64,000 nucleotides of DNA from the NCBI RefSeq assembly GCF_004614235.1, contig NZ_SPVH01000007.1:124001-188000 (forward strand). Reading direction: 5' to 3'. Source of the DNA: Brevundimonas intermedia (lineage in GTDB: Bacteria > Pseudomonadota > Alphaproteobacteria > Caulobacterales > Caulobacteraceae). The notes under the pieces are model-generated. The model had not been told where the DNA came from and did no database searches. It saw nothing but the letters and a program-made list of their open reading frames with translations. The number at the start of each line of letters is the position of its first letter. The first letter of the stretch is position 1. Positions 24,305 through 33,227 of this stretch are shown here, piece after piece. The position numbers and the translations under genes are program-made.

Positions 24305-25662
24305 TTGAACTCGATCAGGGCGTCGCTGCGCAGGTCGCGCAGATAGCGACGCTCCAGCACGGCCAGGTTCTGGCTGCGCAGCCGGTTTTCGACCTGCTGG
24401 CGGTTCGGCGCCTCCGGGCCGCCCACGCGACGACCGCAGACGGCGACGAGGTGCAGGCCCAGGGGCGTGCGGATCGGCGTGGAGACCGTGCCAATTTCGC
24501 CGGTGCGGGCGAACTGCTGGAACTGGGGCGCGAGGTTGGCGACGTCGGATTCGCCCAAGTCGGCGCCGAGGACGCCCTCGGTCGCGCGCGCCTGGGAGAT
24601 GATGTTGTCACAGGTCAGGCCAGTCCGCATCGCTTCCAGCTTGGCGCTGGCGGCCGCGACATCGGCTTCAGAAGCGGTTTCGGGCAGTTCGACCATGACC
24701 TGACGCAGCGAAACCAGGCTAGTGGAGGCGCCGTCGCGCTTGTCGCGCAGATACAGGATATAGACGCCGCCATCGACGACGATGGGGTTGGACAACTGGC
24801 CCGGTTGGAGCTGTTCCAGCACAGACTGAACGGCCGGTTGCAGCGAATCCTTGACCACCCAACCGGCGTCGCCGGGGACGCGGGCGTTGGCGGACGGGGC
24901 CGAGGAGAACTGTTGCGCGACGGCCTGGAAGGGCGCGCCGCCGATGATCTGCTGCACCAGTTGACGAGCGCCATTCAGCGCAGCCGGTGCGCCGCCGACG
25001 CGCGCGGCGTCGATGTAGATTTCACCGATCAGAAACTGCGGCTTCGACGCGGCCTCGTTCAGGCGACGGACTTCCTGATCGACCTGCAGGGTGCTGGGGC
25101 GGGCGCGGCTGTTGAAACGGCCGGGAATCAGCTGGCCCCAGCCGATCTGGGTGCGCAGGTTCTCGCGGAAGGCGGCGGGCTGAATGCCGCCCTGTTGCAG
25201 GAACTGCAGATAGGCGGCGGGCGCCGTGCCGGCCGCACGCGCCATTTCGGCGATTTCGGCGTCGACCTCTTCGTCCGTGACTTGCAGGCTCTCGAACTTG
25301 GCCATCTCCTGGGTCTTCAGGCGATCTTCGATCAGGGCGTTGAGGGCGGCCTGCTGGATAGCAGGCAGGTTCTGCTCGGTCGGCTGGACCTGGGATGAGG
25401 CGATCAGCATCAGCATGCGCTGGCGCAGATCATAGCCGGTGATGATCTTGTCGTTGACGGTGGCGACGATGCCGTCGGCCATCTCGAACTGAGGTTCGGC
25501 GCGAGCGGCGGCGGGCGCCTCCTCCCCAGCAGGATTGGGCGCGCCGGCCGCGGGGCCTTGCGCGGGAGCCTGAACGGGCGCGGGCGCCGTCTGGCCATGG
25601 GCAGAACCGGCGAGCAGGAACGCCGCGAGCGCAGCCCCCGTCGAATAACGCATCAAACCCAT
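24301..25662 (-). CDS. surA: Periplasmic peptidyl-prolyl isomerase / chaperone, SurA-like
   Basis: Predicted to fold outer-membrane proteins such as LptD in the periplasm. The 453-residue product has a signal peptide (MRYSTGAALAAFLLAGSAHGQ), a Pro/Ala-rich linker, a SurA N-terminal helical domain (IVATVNDKIITGYDLRQRM), and at least one parvulin domain (VPGDAGWVVKDSLQPAVQSVLEQLQPGQLSNPI), with a second, more divergent one (EGVLGADLGESDVANLAPQFQQF). The start may be ATG 25662 or three codons later. It sits between lptD and pdxA as in E. coli. Confidence 0.88.
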   Translation of the reverse strand: MGLMRYSTGAALAAFLLAGSAHGQTAPAPVQAPAQGPAAGAPNPAGEEAPAAARAEPQFEMADGIVATVNDKIITGYDLRQRMLMLIASSQVQPTEQNLPAIQQAALNALIEDRLKTQEMAKFESLQVTDEEVDAEIAEMARAAGTAPAAYLQFLQQGGIQPAAFRENLRTQIGWGQLIPGRFNSRARPSTLQVDQEVRRLNEAASKPQFLIGEIYIDAARVGGAPAALNGARQLVQQIIGGAPFQAVAQQFSSAPSANARVPGDAGWVVKDSLQPAVQSVLEQLQPGQLSNPIVVDGGVYILYLRDKRDGASTSLVSLRQVMVELPETASEADVAAASAKLEAMRTGLTCDNIISQARATEGVLGADLGESDVANLAPQFQQFARTGEIGTVSTPIRTPLGLHLVAVCGRRVGGPEAPNRQQVENRLRSQNLAVLERRYLRDLRSDALIEFK

Positions 25663-25734
25663 TGGTCGTCCTGATTCCTCACAGCGGTCCGCCAGCCAGG
25701 CCGGCAGGCGGTCGCGCCCCGTAAAGCGTCATGC

Positions 25735-28185
25735 TCAACGCATATCGCCCTGTCCATAACCTGAACCTCCGAAAGTGGCGAGGTTTAGGCGCACATAGAT
25801 GCCTTCCGACGGGCCGCCGGGCCGCGCACGGGTGTTGTCGCGGCGATAGCCCAGTTCGAAGCGAAGGCAATCGTCGTCGAAGAGCACGCCGACCTCGGAT
25901 CGGGTGATCTCGTTCTGATCCAGATCGGCGATGCCGGCGACCGCGACGCCCCAGTTGCCATAGACGAACTGCTGACCCGCCAGTTGGACGAACTCGTAGT
26001 TGCGGTTCAGCGGTCCATCGATCGGATTCGACTGATCCAGGATGTAGCTGACGGTGGCCAGGTTGCGACGGCCCCAGCGGCCATCGACGGCGGCCTCAGC
26101 GCGACGCACGTCGCCCGAGCCGTCGATGGTGGCGTGAACCCAGCTGCGGATGCGGTCGGACGGCGAATAATCGCCCTGAACCACCCAATCGGAGGTCTCC
26201 GCCGCGAGCCCCGTCGGATCGTAGAGGCGAGCGGGATCGTCGGGGATGGAGGTGCGGAAGTCGTCCTGCTGGTCGAAGCGATAGCTCCGGCCGACGAACA
26301 GGCTGGCCTTGCGACCTTCGGCCCAGCGGATGGTGGCGCGTCCACCGGCGGTCAGGCGCACGCCGCCCTCCAGCAGGTCGTAGCCGGAGAAGCGGTCCAT
26401 ACGGAACAGGGACGATTCGTCCAGTTCCAGAACTTGGGAGTCCTCGATGGGGATGCGACGATCCAAGCTGACCTTGTTGGAGACCGACAGCTGGCCGACC
26501 GGCTCAAGGATGATGTCGGCGTCGCTGATGCGTTTGACCAAAGGATAGCTGACGTCCACGCCGGCGCTGAGGCGCGAACGGCTGACGGTTGAGTCACTGT
26601 CTATGCCCATCATGGGGGGCAGATCGGACATGGAATAGAGATCGACGCGGGTGTCGATGAAGGGCTCGACACGGATCCCGACCGGCAGGATAACGGTGCG
26701 ACGCCATTCCATCTGTCCCGTGATGCGGCGGCTGTCGACGCCGCTGAGGCCCGTCGTGACGGGCGGCACGATCTCGGGGTTGAGAATCGGCGCGCCGACG
26801 AAGGCGTCGCGATAAAGCGAAACGGCCGAGCCCTTGAGGCGCAGACGCCCGCCAAAGACCAGTTCGTGCGGCTCCCACCGCGCGTCGATCAGCGGCGCGA
26901 CCAGGGGCAGGGTGTCGTCGTTCTCGAACACCTTGAAGCCGTTGGCGTCGCGGAAGTCGTTTGCGGCGAAGGCGGGGTTCAGGCGCAGGCTCTGGATCGA
27001 GAAGGCGACGACCGAAACATAGGAACGGTCGGTCTGATGTTCGGCGTAGATCTGGCTGATCAGACGGCGGCGGTCACCGTAGTAGAGGCCGTTGTCCTGA
27101 TAGGGATCGCGGACATCGTAGCGGTCGAACAGGGTCTTGTCCGAGGTCCGTTCGGCCGTGAAGCCAAAGCGCCACGGACCGTCGGGGTCGAATTCGCCGT
27201 GCGACAGCAGATAGCTGCGGCTCTTGCGGTCGCCGAAATCGACATTGCTCTCGAAGTCGCCGTCGCCGTCCAGATCGAAATCGCCGAACTCGCGGGCGTA
27301 GGTATAGCCGCCACGCGCCACGATCATGCCGTCGGCGAATCGGCGGCGCCATTGCAGGTTCAGCAGCGGGGCGACGGACGTGTTGATCTGGGGGCTGATC
27401 AGCCAGTCCTCGGACGGTGAGACGACGTGGAGGTAGGGAACCTCGACCGAGACGCCGCGCCCTTCGTCATAGTTGACGATCGGCACCAGGAAGCCCGACG
27501 CCCGCTCTACCGTAGGGTCGGGGTGGGCAAAGAAGGGGGTGTAGAAGACCGGCACCGGCCCGATGTAGAAGACCGCGTTACGATACAGGATGGCGCGCAG
27601 TTGCTCGTCCTGCACCACCTTCTCGGCCTGGATCGAGATGGTCGGCGTCTTCGGCCCGCCGTCGTCGCAGATGGGGCAGGGGGTGAAGCGCGCATAGTTC
27701 AGCTCGTTGACGTTTTCGCTGCGGCGCACGGCCGTGGCGGCCATCAGGCTGGCGCCGTTCGACAGGCGCGTGGCGAAATCGACGGCGACGCCGGTGGTCA
27801 GGTCTTTGTCCAGTTCGAGACGGCTGGCGTAGACGACCGTTCCGTCCGGCGCGATGGCCTCGACCTGGCCTTCGCCGGTCGCCGAACCGGCGTTCAGGTC
27901 ATAGGACAGGTTCTCGCCGCGCAGCACATGGCCGCGGGTGCGCACATAGGCGCGGTTCTCGGGCGTACCGCTGACGACGATGTTGTCGCCTTCGCGGCGG
28001 GCGTTGTCGGCATCGACATAGACGGCTTCCGGCTGCAGGCCGTCGGCAGGCGCGGTCGTGGTCGCGGCCGGAACGGTTTGCGCCAGAACAGGCATGGCGA
28101 AGGGCGCGCAGGCGACCAATGTCGCACCGGCGAGAAGCCTTGCTCTGAAAGCGTTGAGGCGCCGATCGCGGCGATCACCCTGCAT
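25735..28185 (-). CDS. lptD: LPS-assembly outer membrane protein LptD
   Basis: Inserts lipopolysaccharide into the outer leaflet of the outer membrane. The 816-residue protein has a signal peptide (about 1-36), an OstA/LptD N-terminal beta-jellyroll (YVDADNARREGDNIVVSGTPENRAY), and a long beta-barrel domain with the family motif PFFAHPDPTVERASGFLVP. The end (LAGQQFVYGNWGVAVAGIADL to LNLATFGGSGYGQGDMR) fits barrel strands. It lies between lptG and the surA-like gene, so one transcript may encode LPS transport and the chaperone for its barrel. Confidence 0.94.
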   Translation of the reverse strand: MQGDRRDRRLNAFRARLLAGATLVACAPFAMPVLAQTVPAATTTAPADGLQPEAVYVDADNARREGDNIVVSGTPENRAYVRTRGHVLRGENLSYDLNAGSATGEGQVEAIAPDGTVVYASRLELDKDLTTGVAVDFATRLSNGASLMAATAVRRSENVNELNYARFTPCPICDDGGPKTPTISIQAEKVVQDEQLRAILYRNAVFYIGPVPVFYTPFFAHPDPTVERASGFLVPIVNYDEGRGVSVEVPYLHVVSPSEDWLISPQINTSVAPLLNLQWRRRFADGMIVARGGYTYAREFGDFDLDGDGDFESNVDFGDRKSRSYLLSHGEFDPDGPWRFGFTAERTSDKTLFDRYDVRDPYQDNGLYYGDRRRLISQIYAEHQTDRSYVSVVAFSIQSLRLNPAFAANDFRDANGFKVFENDDTLPLVAPLIDARWEPHELVFGGRLRLKGSAVSLYRDAFVGAPILNPEIVPPVTTGLSGVDSRRITGQMEWRRTVILPVGIRVEPFIDTRVDLYSMSDLPPMMGIDSDSTVSRSRLSAGVDVSYPLVKRISDADIILEPVGQLSVSNKVSLDRRIPIEDSQVLELDESSLFRMDRFSGYDLLEGGVRLTAGGRATIRWAEGRKASLFVGRSYRFDQQDDFRTSIPDDPARLYDPTGLAAETSDWVVQGDYSPSDRIRSWVHATIDGSGDVRRAEAAVDGRWGRRNLATVSYILDQSNPIDGPLNRNYEFVQLAGQQFVYGNWGVAVAGIADLDQNEITRSEVGVLFDDDCLRFELGYRRDNTRARPGGPSEGIYVRLNLATFGGSGYGQGDMR

Positions 28186-28218
28186 AGGCCATCCGTATTC
28201 TGAGAAGCGAGCGCCCGA

Positions 28219-29358
28219 TTAGCCGTCTTCGGTATAGAACAGCAAGGTAAAGGCTGCGAGCGCCGTCAGAACGGGCGGCAGCCACGCGGCGACAAAGGGC
28301 GCAACGACCTCGGCCGATCCCATCGCCGAAGAAAACTGGTTCAGGAAGAAGAAGGCGAAACCCAGCACCACGGCGGACACGCTCATCCGCGCCAGGTCGC
28401 CCAGACGCATCAGCCGAAGCGAGAAGGCGGCGGCCAGAATCGACATGGCGGCGAACACCAGGGGCGTGGCCAACAGCTGCTGGAAGCGCAGGCGGTAGGC
28501 GGTGGAGGTGAAGCCGGCGTTTTCGATGCGGCTGATCTGATTGGGCAGGGACCAGAAGGGGGTCGATTGCGGCCGCGCGAAACGGTCGAAGGCCTCTTCG
28601 TCGGCCAAACTGGAAACCAGGGTCAGGCTGGAATAGGTCACGGCGCGCTGGCCGATCTGGGCGCCGACGGCGTCGGTCAGGCGCCAGGCGCCCGCATTCA
28701 ACGAGGCCGACTTGGCGTCGATCCTTTCGGAGAATGTGCGGCCGCCGCCGGGTGCGGTCGTGTAGATGAAGAAGCTGACGTTCAACAGACGGGCGTTGGC
28801 GCGGTCCTGCTGTCCGGCGCGGATGATCATCTGACGCTGGTCGTCGCCTTCGCGCAGCCAGATCGCCTCCTTGGGATCGCCGCCGGGCGCCGTGCCGGAG
28901 ATGCGCGCGCGTTCGCGCTGCCACAGGCCGTCGCCGGCCGAGGCCAGCGGTCCCAGCACGGTCACGGTCAGCACGCCAAGGACAAAAGCCATGCCTGCGG
29001 CCGGCAGGACGAAGCGCCAGGCGGACACGCCGGCGGCGCGCATGGCGATCAGCTCGCTGCGCCGGTTCAGGCTGATGAAGGCCGACAGGGTGCCGAACAG
29101 GAAGACGAACGGCATCAGCTGCACGATGACCGACGGCGACTTGAGCAGCACCAGGCCGAAGATCCGCACCGCCGACAGGTCCTGGGCCGAGCCGACGCCG
29201 CGCGAGACCTCGACGAAGTCGATCAGCATGACCAGGGCCGAGATCACGGCCAGGGCCACGCCCAGCGACTTGAGCTGCTGGACCAACACATAGCGTTCGA
29301 TCCCGCCGAGACGAGGAATATGCGGCGAACGACGGGCCGGCATGAGCGCGGTGGTCAT
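28219..29358 (-). CDS. lptG: LPS export ABC transporter permease LptG
   Basis: Permease half of the LptB2FG ABC transporter that extracts LPS from the inner membrane. The 379-residue protein has the YjgP/YjgQ architecture: three N-terminal transmembrane helices, a periplasmic beta-jellyroll (about 130-270) and three C-terminal helices, with GVGSAQDL, LNRRSELIAMRAAGVSAW coupling segment and FFLNQFSSAMGSAEVVAPFVAAWLP. Overlaps the lptF stop by 4 bases. Confidence 0.92.
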   Translation of the reverse strand: MTTALMPARRSPHIPRLGGIERYVLVQQLKSLGVALAVISALVMLIDFVEVSRGVGSAQDLSAVRIFGLVLLKSPSVIVQLMPFVFLFGTLSAFISLNRRSELIAMRAAGVSAWRFVLPAAGMAFVLGVLTVTVLGPLASAGDGLWQRERARISGTAPGGDPKEAIWLREGDDQRQMIIRAGQQDRANARLLNVSFFIYTTAPGGGRTFSERIDAKSASLNAGAWRLTDAVGAQIGQRAVTYSSLTLVSSLADEEAFDRFARPQSTPFWSLPNQISRIENAGFTSTAYRLRFQQLLATPLVFAAMSILAAAFSLRLMRLGDLARMSVSAVVLGFAFFFLNQFSSAMGSAEVVAPFVAAWLPPVLTALAAFTLLFYTEDG

Positions 29359-30491
29359 GCGAACCTCGCTTTCAGGTCGCGCACGAAGAGCCAGCGCTTG
29401 CTGCGTCGCGGCTTCAGCGCGCGGAACAGGACGCGCAGGGCGACGGCGATGGCGATGACGGGCACCACATATTGGAGAATGTTCATCCAGCCATTCCAGG
29501 CGCTGGCGGCGACGAGGCCATAGCCGATGACGCGCAGCAGCAGGAACAGGCCCGCCGCCTTGGCGATCCGCAGCGTATAGCCGGTCCTGCTGAAGGCGCC
29601 GCCCAGGATGGCGGACAGGGCCAGAGCCATGGCGACCAGGGCGTAGAGCGGCGACGACAGGCGCGAATGGGCCTCGGCCAGCAATTCGCCGCGCGATCCC
29701 GCGACTTCGATCACCTTGGCCGTCGGGTTAAGCAGTTGGCGCAGATAAAGGTCCGTCGGCTTGTAGCGGATGGTGTCGGTGACGCCGACGAAGGGGGCGA
29801 GCGAGAAGTCGTATCGGCCGAACGACAAGGTCTCCAGCACGCCGCCCGACGAGTAACGCTGGGCCGAGCCGTCAAGCATGGTCAGGACCGGCGTCCCGCC
29901 TGCATCGCGACTGAATCGGGCCTCCGACGCGTTCCAGGTCGTGACCTTCTCCTTGTCGTCCAGATAGACGAACAGGTTCTTCAGCAGGCCGTTCTGTTCG
30001 ATCTGCTGCACATAGACGGTCAGGCCGTCAGGCCCCTGGACGAACTGGCCTTCTTCGACCAGCAGGGCGGCGAGGTCGGTGCGGATGTCGAAGGCCTGAC
30101 GCCGGGCCTCCTGCTGCGCCCAGGGCAGGATGAAGACGTTGACCAGCAGGGTGACCAGGGCGACCAGCACGGCGATGCGGGCGGCGGGAGAAATCACCTG
30201 CCAGCGGGTCATGCCGCCGGCGAAGGCCGCCGTCAGTTCCTGCTCGCGCTGCAGTCGCGTCAGGGCGATCAGGGCACCGACGAAAAGACCGATGGGCAGA
30301 ATCACGGCGAGCAGTTGCGGCAGGGCGAGCGAGGTCAATTTGACCATGACCCACACGCTCTGGCCCCGCTCCACGATGACCTGGAGTTGGTCGAGGCTCT
30401 GGCTCAGAATTCCGATTCCCGCCAGCGCTGCGCAGGCGGCGACCACGGGGAACAGGATCTGGCGAAAAAGGTATCTTTGAATCAGGGTCAT
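29355..30491 (-). CDS. lptF: LPS export ABC transporter permease LptF
   Basis: Second permease of LptB2FG. The 378-residue protein starts MTLIQRYLFRQILFPVV, has three plus three transmembrane helices around a periplasmic domain, and the coupling helix segment LTRLQREQELTAAFAGGMTRWQ. The frame is open 300 bases upstream, but that extension has no homologous character and crosses the pepA promoter region, so the start at 30491 is used. It is the first gene of the lptF-lptG-lptD-surA-pdxA-rsmA run. Confidence 0.92.
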   Translation of the reverse strand: MTLIQRYLFRQILFPVVAACAALAGIGILSQSLDQLQVIVERGQSVWVMVKLTSLALPQLLAVILPIGLFVGALIALTRLQREQELTAAFAGGMTRWQVISPAARIAVLVALVTLLVNVFILPWAQQEARRQAFDIRTDLAALLVEEGQFVQGPDGLTVYVQQIEQNGLLKNLFVYLDDKEKVTTWNASEARFSRDAGGTPVLTMLDGSAQRYSSGGVLETLSFGRYDFSLAPFVGVTDTIRYKPTDLYLRQLLNPTAKVIEVAGSRGELLAEAHSRLSSPLYALVAMALALSAILGGAFSRTGYTLRIAKAAGLFLLLRVIGYGLVAASAWNGWMNILQYVVPVIAIAVALRVLFRALKPRRSKRWLFVRDLKARFA

Positions 30492-30553
30492 GGGCGGTTG
30501 GACTTCGCCCGGTTGCAGGCGGCGATATTGAGGCGCATCTAGTAGCACATCAG

Positions 30554-30591
30554 GGCGCGTCCGCGACAAGCAGACGCGCCGTTGTCTTTTT
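30554..30591 (+). terminator. Intrinsic-terminator-like hairpin in the pepA leader
   Basis: GGCGCGTC (30554-30561) pairs with GACGCGCC (30573-30580) and is followed by GTTGTCTTTTT (30581-30591). It points towards pepA, starts only 63 bp from the divergent lptF start and ends 42 bases before the pepA ATG. It may be an attenuator of pepA or a block to transcription coming from the lptF side. Confidence 0.6.
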
Positions 30592-30633
30592 GCCTTTGCA
30601 GACGCCGGGTGGGGCCTGGCTGGAGTTGTTTGA

Positions 30634-32109
30634 ATGAAGATCGAGTTCGTCGCTGCCGTGGACGCCGCCGAGATTCTGGCGGTTCCGGTTTTTGAAGATC
30701 GCGCGTTTACGCCGGCAGGAACCGCTCTGGACGCCAAGACCAGCGGCGCCCTGACCAAGGCCGCCGGCAAGGGGCGTTTCACCGGCAAGGCCGGTCAGAG
30801 CCTGAGCGTCGCCGCCCCGGCCGGCGTCAACGCCGACACGGTGTTGCTGGTCGGCGCGGGCGCCAAGGACAAGCAGGACGACCTGGCGGTCGAGGCCTTT
30901 GGCGGCAACGCCTATGCGGCCGTGAAGCTGTCGGGCGCCGAGGTTCTGACCATCGACGCCTCGGACCTGGCGCCGGAGCAGGCCGCCCGCGTCGGCTTCG
31001 CCGCGCGTCTGGCCGCCTATCGCTTCGACAAATATCGCACGACGCAGAAGCCGGACAAGATTCCGTCGATCACCGCGATCCGCGTCGTGACCTCTGACCT
31101 GCGCGCCGCAGAGGCCGCGCTGGAGCCGCTGTCGGCCGTCGCCGACGGCGTGATTTTTGCCCGCGACCTGGTGTCCGAGCCCGCCAACGTCCTGTATCCG
31201 GCCGAGTTCGCCAAGCGCGTCAAGGCGCTGGAAAGCCTGGGCCTGGAGGTCGAGATCCTCGGCGAGGCCGAGATGGAGAAACTGGGCATGCGCACCCTGC
31301 TGGGTGTCGGCCAGGGCAGCCGTCGCGAGAGCCAACTGGCGATCATGAAATGGAACGGCGGCGAAGCGGGGGCCCAGCCCCTGGCCTTCGTCGGCAAAGG
31401 CGTCTGCTTCGACACCGGCGGCATCTCGATCAAGCCGGCCGACGGTATGGAGGACATGAAGTGGGACATGGGCGGCGCGGCCGCCGTAACCGGAACCATG
31501 ATCGCCCTGGCCGGCCGCAAGGCCAAGGTCAACGCCGTTGGCGTCCTGGGCCTGGTTGAGAACATGCCGGACGGCAACGCCCAACGGCCCGGCGACGTGG
31601 TCGTGTCCATGTCGGGCCAGACGGTCGAGGTGATCAACACCGACGCCGAGGGTCGCCTCGTTCTGGCCGACGCCCTCTGGTACACGCAGCAGCGTTTCAA
31701 GCCGAAATTCATGATCGACCTGGCGACCCTGACGGGCGCCATGATCGTGGCCCTGGGCCTGGATTACGCAGGCGTCTTCTCGAACTCCGACGACGTGGCC
31801 GATCCGATCCTGGCGGCGGCGACGAAAGTCGGCGAGAACTTCTGGCGCATGCCGATCCCGGCCATCTACGAGCAGCACATTGATTCCAAGATCGCCGATG
31901 TGAAGAACACGGGCAACGGCCGCGCCGGCGGCTCGATCACCGCCGCCCTGTTCCTGCAACGGTTCACCAACGGCGTGCCGTGGGCGCACCTGGACATCGC
32001 CCCGACCGCCTGGGCCAACAAGAGCCCCAGCCCCACCGTGCCGGAAGGCGGCGTCGGCTTCGCCGTGCGCACGCTGGATCGCATGGTCGCCGACACCTAC
32101 GAAGCCTGA
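30634..32109 (+). CDS. pepA: Leucyl aminopeptidase (M17)
   Basis: Cytosolic two-metal aminopeptidase that removes N-terminal residues; some PepA proteins also bind DNA. The 491-residue protein has an N-terminal macro-like domain and the M17 catalytic domain with FVGKGVCFDTGGISIKPADG, MKWDMGGAAAV and the signature NTDAEGRLVLADAL that supplies metal ligands and the catalytic residues. GGAG about 9 bases upstream supports ATG 30634. It is followed by holC, an arrangement conserved across Proteobacteria. Confidence 0.95.
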   Translation: MKIEFVAAVDAAEILAVPVFEDRAFTPAGTALDAKTSGALTKAAGKGRFTGKAGQSLSVAAPAGVNADTVLLVGAGAKDKQDDLAVEAFGGNAYAAVKLSGAEVLTIDASDLAPEQAARVGFAARLAAYRFDKYRTTQKPDKIPSITAIRVVTSDLRAAEAALEPLSAVADGVIFARDLVSEPANVLYPAEFAKRVKALESLGLEVEILGEAEMEKLGMRTLLGVGQGSRRESQLAIMKWNGGEAGAQPLAFVGKGVCFDTGGISIKPADGMEDMKWDMGGAAAVTGTMIALAGRKAKVNAVGVLGLVENMPDGNAQRPGDVVVSMSGQTVEVINTDAEGRLVLADALWYTQQRFKPKFMIDLATLTGAMIVALGLDYAGVFSNSDDVADPILAAATKVGENFWRMPIPAIYEQHIDSKIADVKNTGNGRAGGSITAALFLQRFTNGVPWAHLDIAPTAWANKSPSPTVPEGGVGFAVRTLDRMVADTYEA

Positions 32110-32128
32110 TCGCCGGAGATAGAGCCGG

Positions 32129-32587
32129 GTGAGCGACAAGCCCGAAATCTGGTTCTACCACCTGGAGCGGTCGACGCTGGATCAGGTGCTGCCGACCCTG
32201 CTCGACAAGACGATCGAGCGGGGTTGGCGGGCGCTGATCAAGTCGTCGCATTCGCATCGGCTGGACGAGGTCGACGAGACGCTGTGGACCTTTCGCGACG
32301 ACAGTTTCCTGCCGCACGGCCGGGCGGATCAGCCCAATGCCGACCGCCAGCCTGTGCTGTTGAGCGAATCGGGAGAGAACCTGAACGGCGCTCAGGCGCT
32401 GTTCATCGTTGACGACGCAGAACTGGGCGCGACGGAAGGGTTCGAACGATGCTTCATTATTTTCGACGGTCGGGACGAGCCGGCCCTGCAGCACGCGCGC
32501 GGACGCTGGAAGACGTTGAAAGATCAGGGCGCGAACCTGGCCTATTGGCGTCAGACCGACGAAGGGCGCTGGGAAAAGGCGGCCTGA
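32129..32587 (+). CDS. holC: DNA polymerase III subunit chi
   Basis: Chi links the clamp loader to SSB. The 152-residue protein begins EIWFYHLERSTLDQVLPTLLDKTIERGWRALI and has the central LWTFRDDSFLPHGRADQ block and the INVDDAELG-like FIVDDAELG segment typical of HolC. The start is GTG 32129, 20 bases after the pepA stop. Co-occurrence with pepA strongly supports the assignment. Confidence 0.93.
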   Translation: MSDKPEIWFYHLERSTLDQVLPTLLDKTIERGWRALIKSSHSHRLDEVDETLWTFRDDSFLPHGRADQPNADRQPVLLSESGENLNGAQALFIVDDAELGATEGFERCFIIFDGRDEPALQHARGRWKTLKDQGANLAYWRQTDEGRWEKAA

Positions 32588-32901
32588 TCGGGCTGGTCTT
32601 GCTAGCGGGCTGCTCGACGCCTGTCGCCGATGCCCCCGCGCCGCGCGCTGTGGAACATGCGCAGATGAACCCGCCCGTCGGAAGCCGCATGCCGACCGGG
32701 CAAACCGATGACGTCTGCAAGGCTGGCGAGATGCAGTATCTTGTCGGCAAGTCGCGCACCGAAATCCCGGTTCCGGTGGACGTCGTCAACCGCCGTGTGA
32801 CCTGCACCACCTGCCCGGTGACGCAGGATTTTTCAGCCTTTCGGCTGAATATCTTCTACAACGAACAGACCGGCGTCATCGAACAGGTTCGCTGCGGCTA
32901 G
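32545..32901 (+). CDS. I78-like peptidase-inhibitor-family lipoprotein, copy 1
   Basis: The C-terminal half is an I78-like inhibitor domain: CKAGEMQYLVGKSRTEIPVP, then a CTTC motif, then FRLNIFYNEQTGVIEQVRCG. It carries a lipobox LVLLAGC. The start is uncertain because the frame overlaps holC. TTG 32545 gives a compact lipoprotein signal (MASDRRRALGKGGLIGLVLLAGC); ATG 32449 gives a longer N-terminus with no signal-like character. Overlap with holC implies co-transcription. I78 proteins inhibit serine proteases, but inhibitory activity here is only inferred. Confidence 0.65.
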   Translation: MASDRRRALGKGGLIGLVLLAGCSTPVADAPAPRAVEHAQMNPPVGSRMPTGQTDDVCKAGEMQYLVGKSRTEIPVPVDVVNRRVTCTTCPVTQDFSAFRLNIFYNEQTGVIEQVRCG

Positions 32902-32927
32902 TCGGCCGCGCCCATAGGGAGACGATC

Positions 32928-33224
32928 ATGAAGACCCTTCTCAGCACACTGGCGGCTGTCGCCGCCCTGGCGTTGTCGGCCTGTGCGCCGACGCAGACTG
33001 TCGATCCCACGCCGGGGTCGGACACCGCCTTCAAGGCCTGCAAGGTCGAGGACTATCAGAGCTACGTCGGGCGCAACCGCTCGACCATCCCGACCGCCCC
33101 TGAGGGCCAGACCTTCCGCGTCCTTTGCACCACTTGCGCGGCGACGATGGACTATCGCGAGAACCGGGTGAACTTCGTCTATGACGAGGCGACCAGCATC
33201 GTTCGCGAAGTGAAGTGCGGCTGA
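32928..33224 (+). CDS. I78-like peptidase-inhibitor-family lipoprotein, copy 2
   Basis: A 98-residue protein with lipoprotein signal MKTLLSTLAAVAALALSAC and an I78 domain: CKVEDYQSYVGRNRSTIP, CTTCAATMDYRENRVNF, ending REVKCG. The TMDYR...RVN and terminal CG match the I78 consensus. In the consensus the segment before TMDYR is RPG-like; here and in copy 1 it is CTTC. The pair looks like a tandem duplication, 26 bases apart. A good ribosome binding site (AGGGAGA) precedes ATG 32928. The likely location is the inner leaflet of the outer membrane, facing the periplasm. Confidence 0.82.
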   Translation: MKTLLSTLAAVAALALSACAPTQTVDPTPGSDTAFKACKVEDYQSYVGRNRSTIPTAPEGQTFRVLCTTCAATMDYRENRVNFVYDEATSIVREVKCG

Positions 33225-33227
33225 CGC

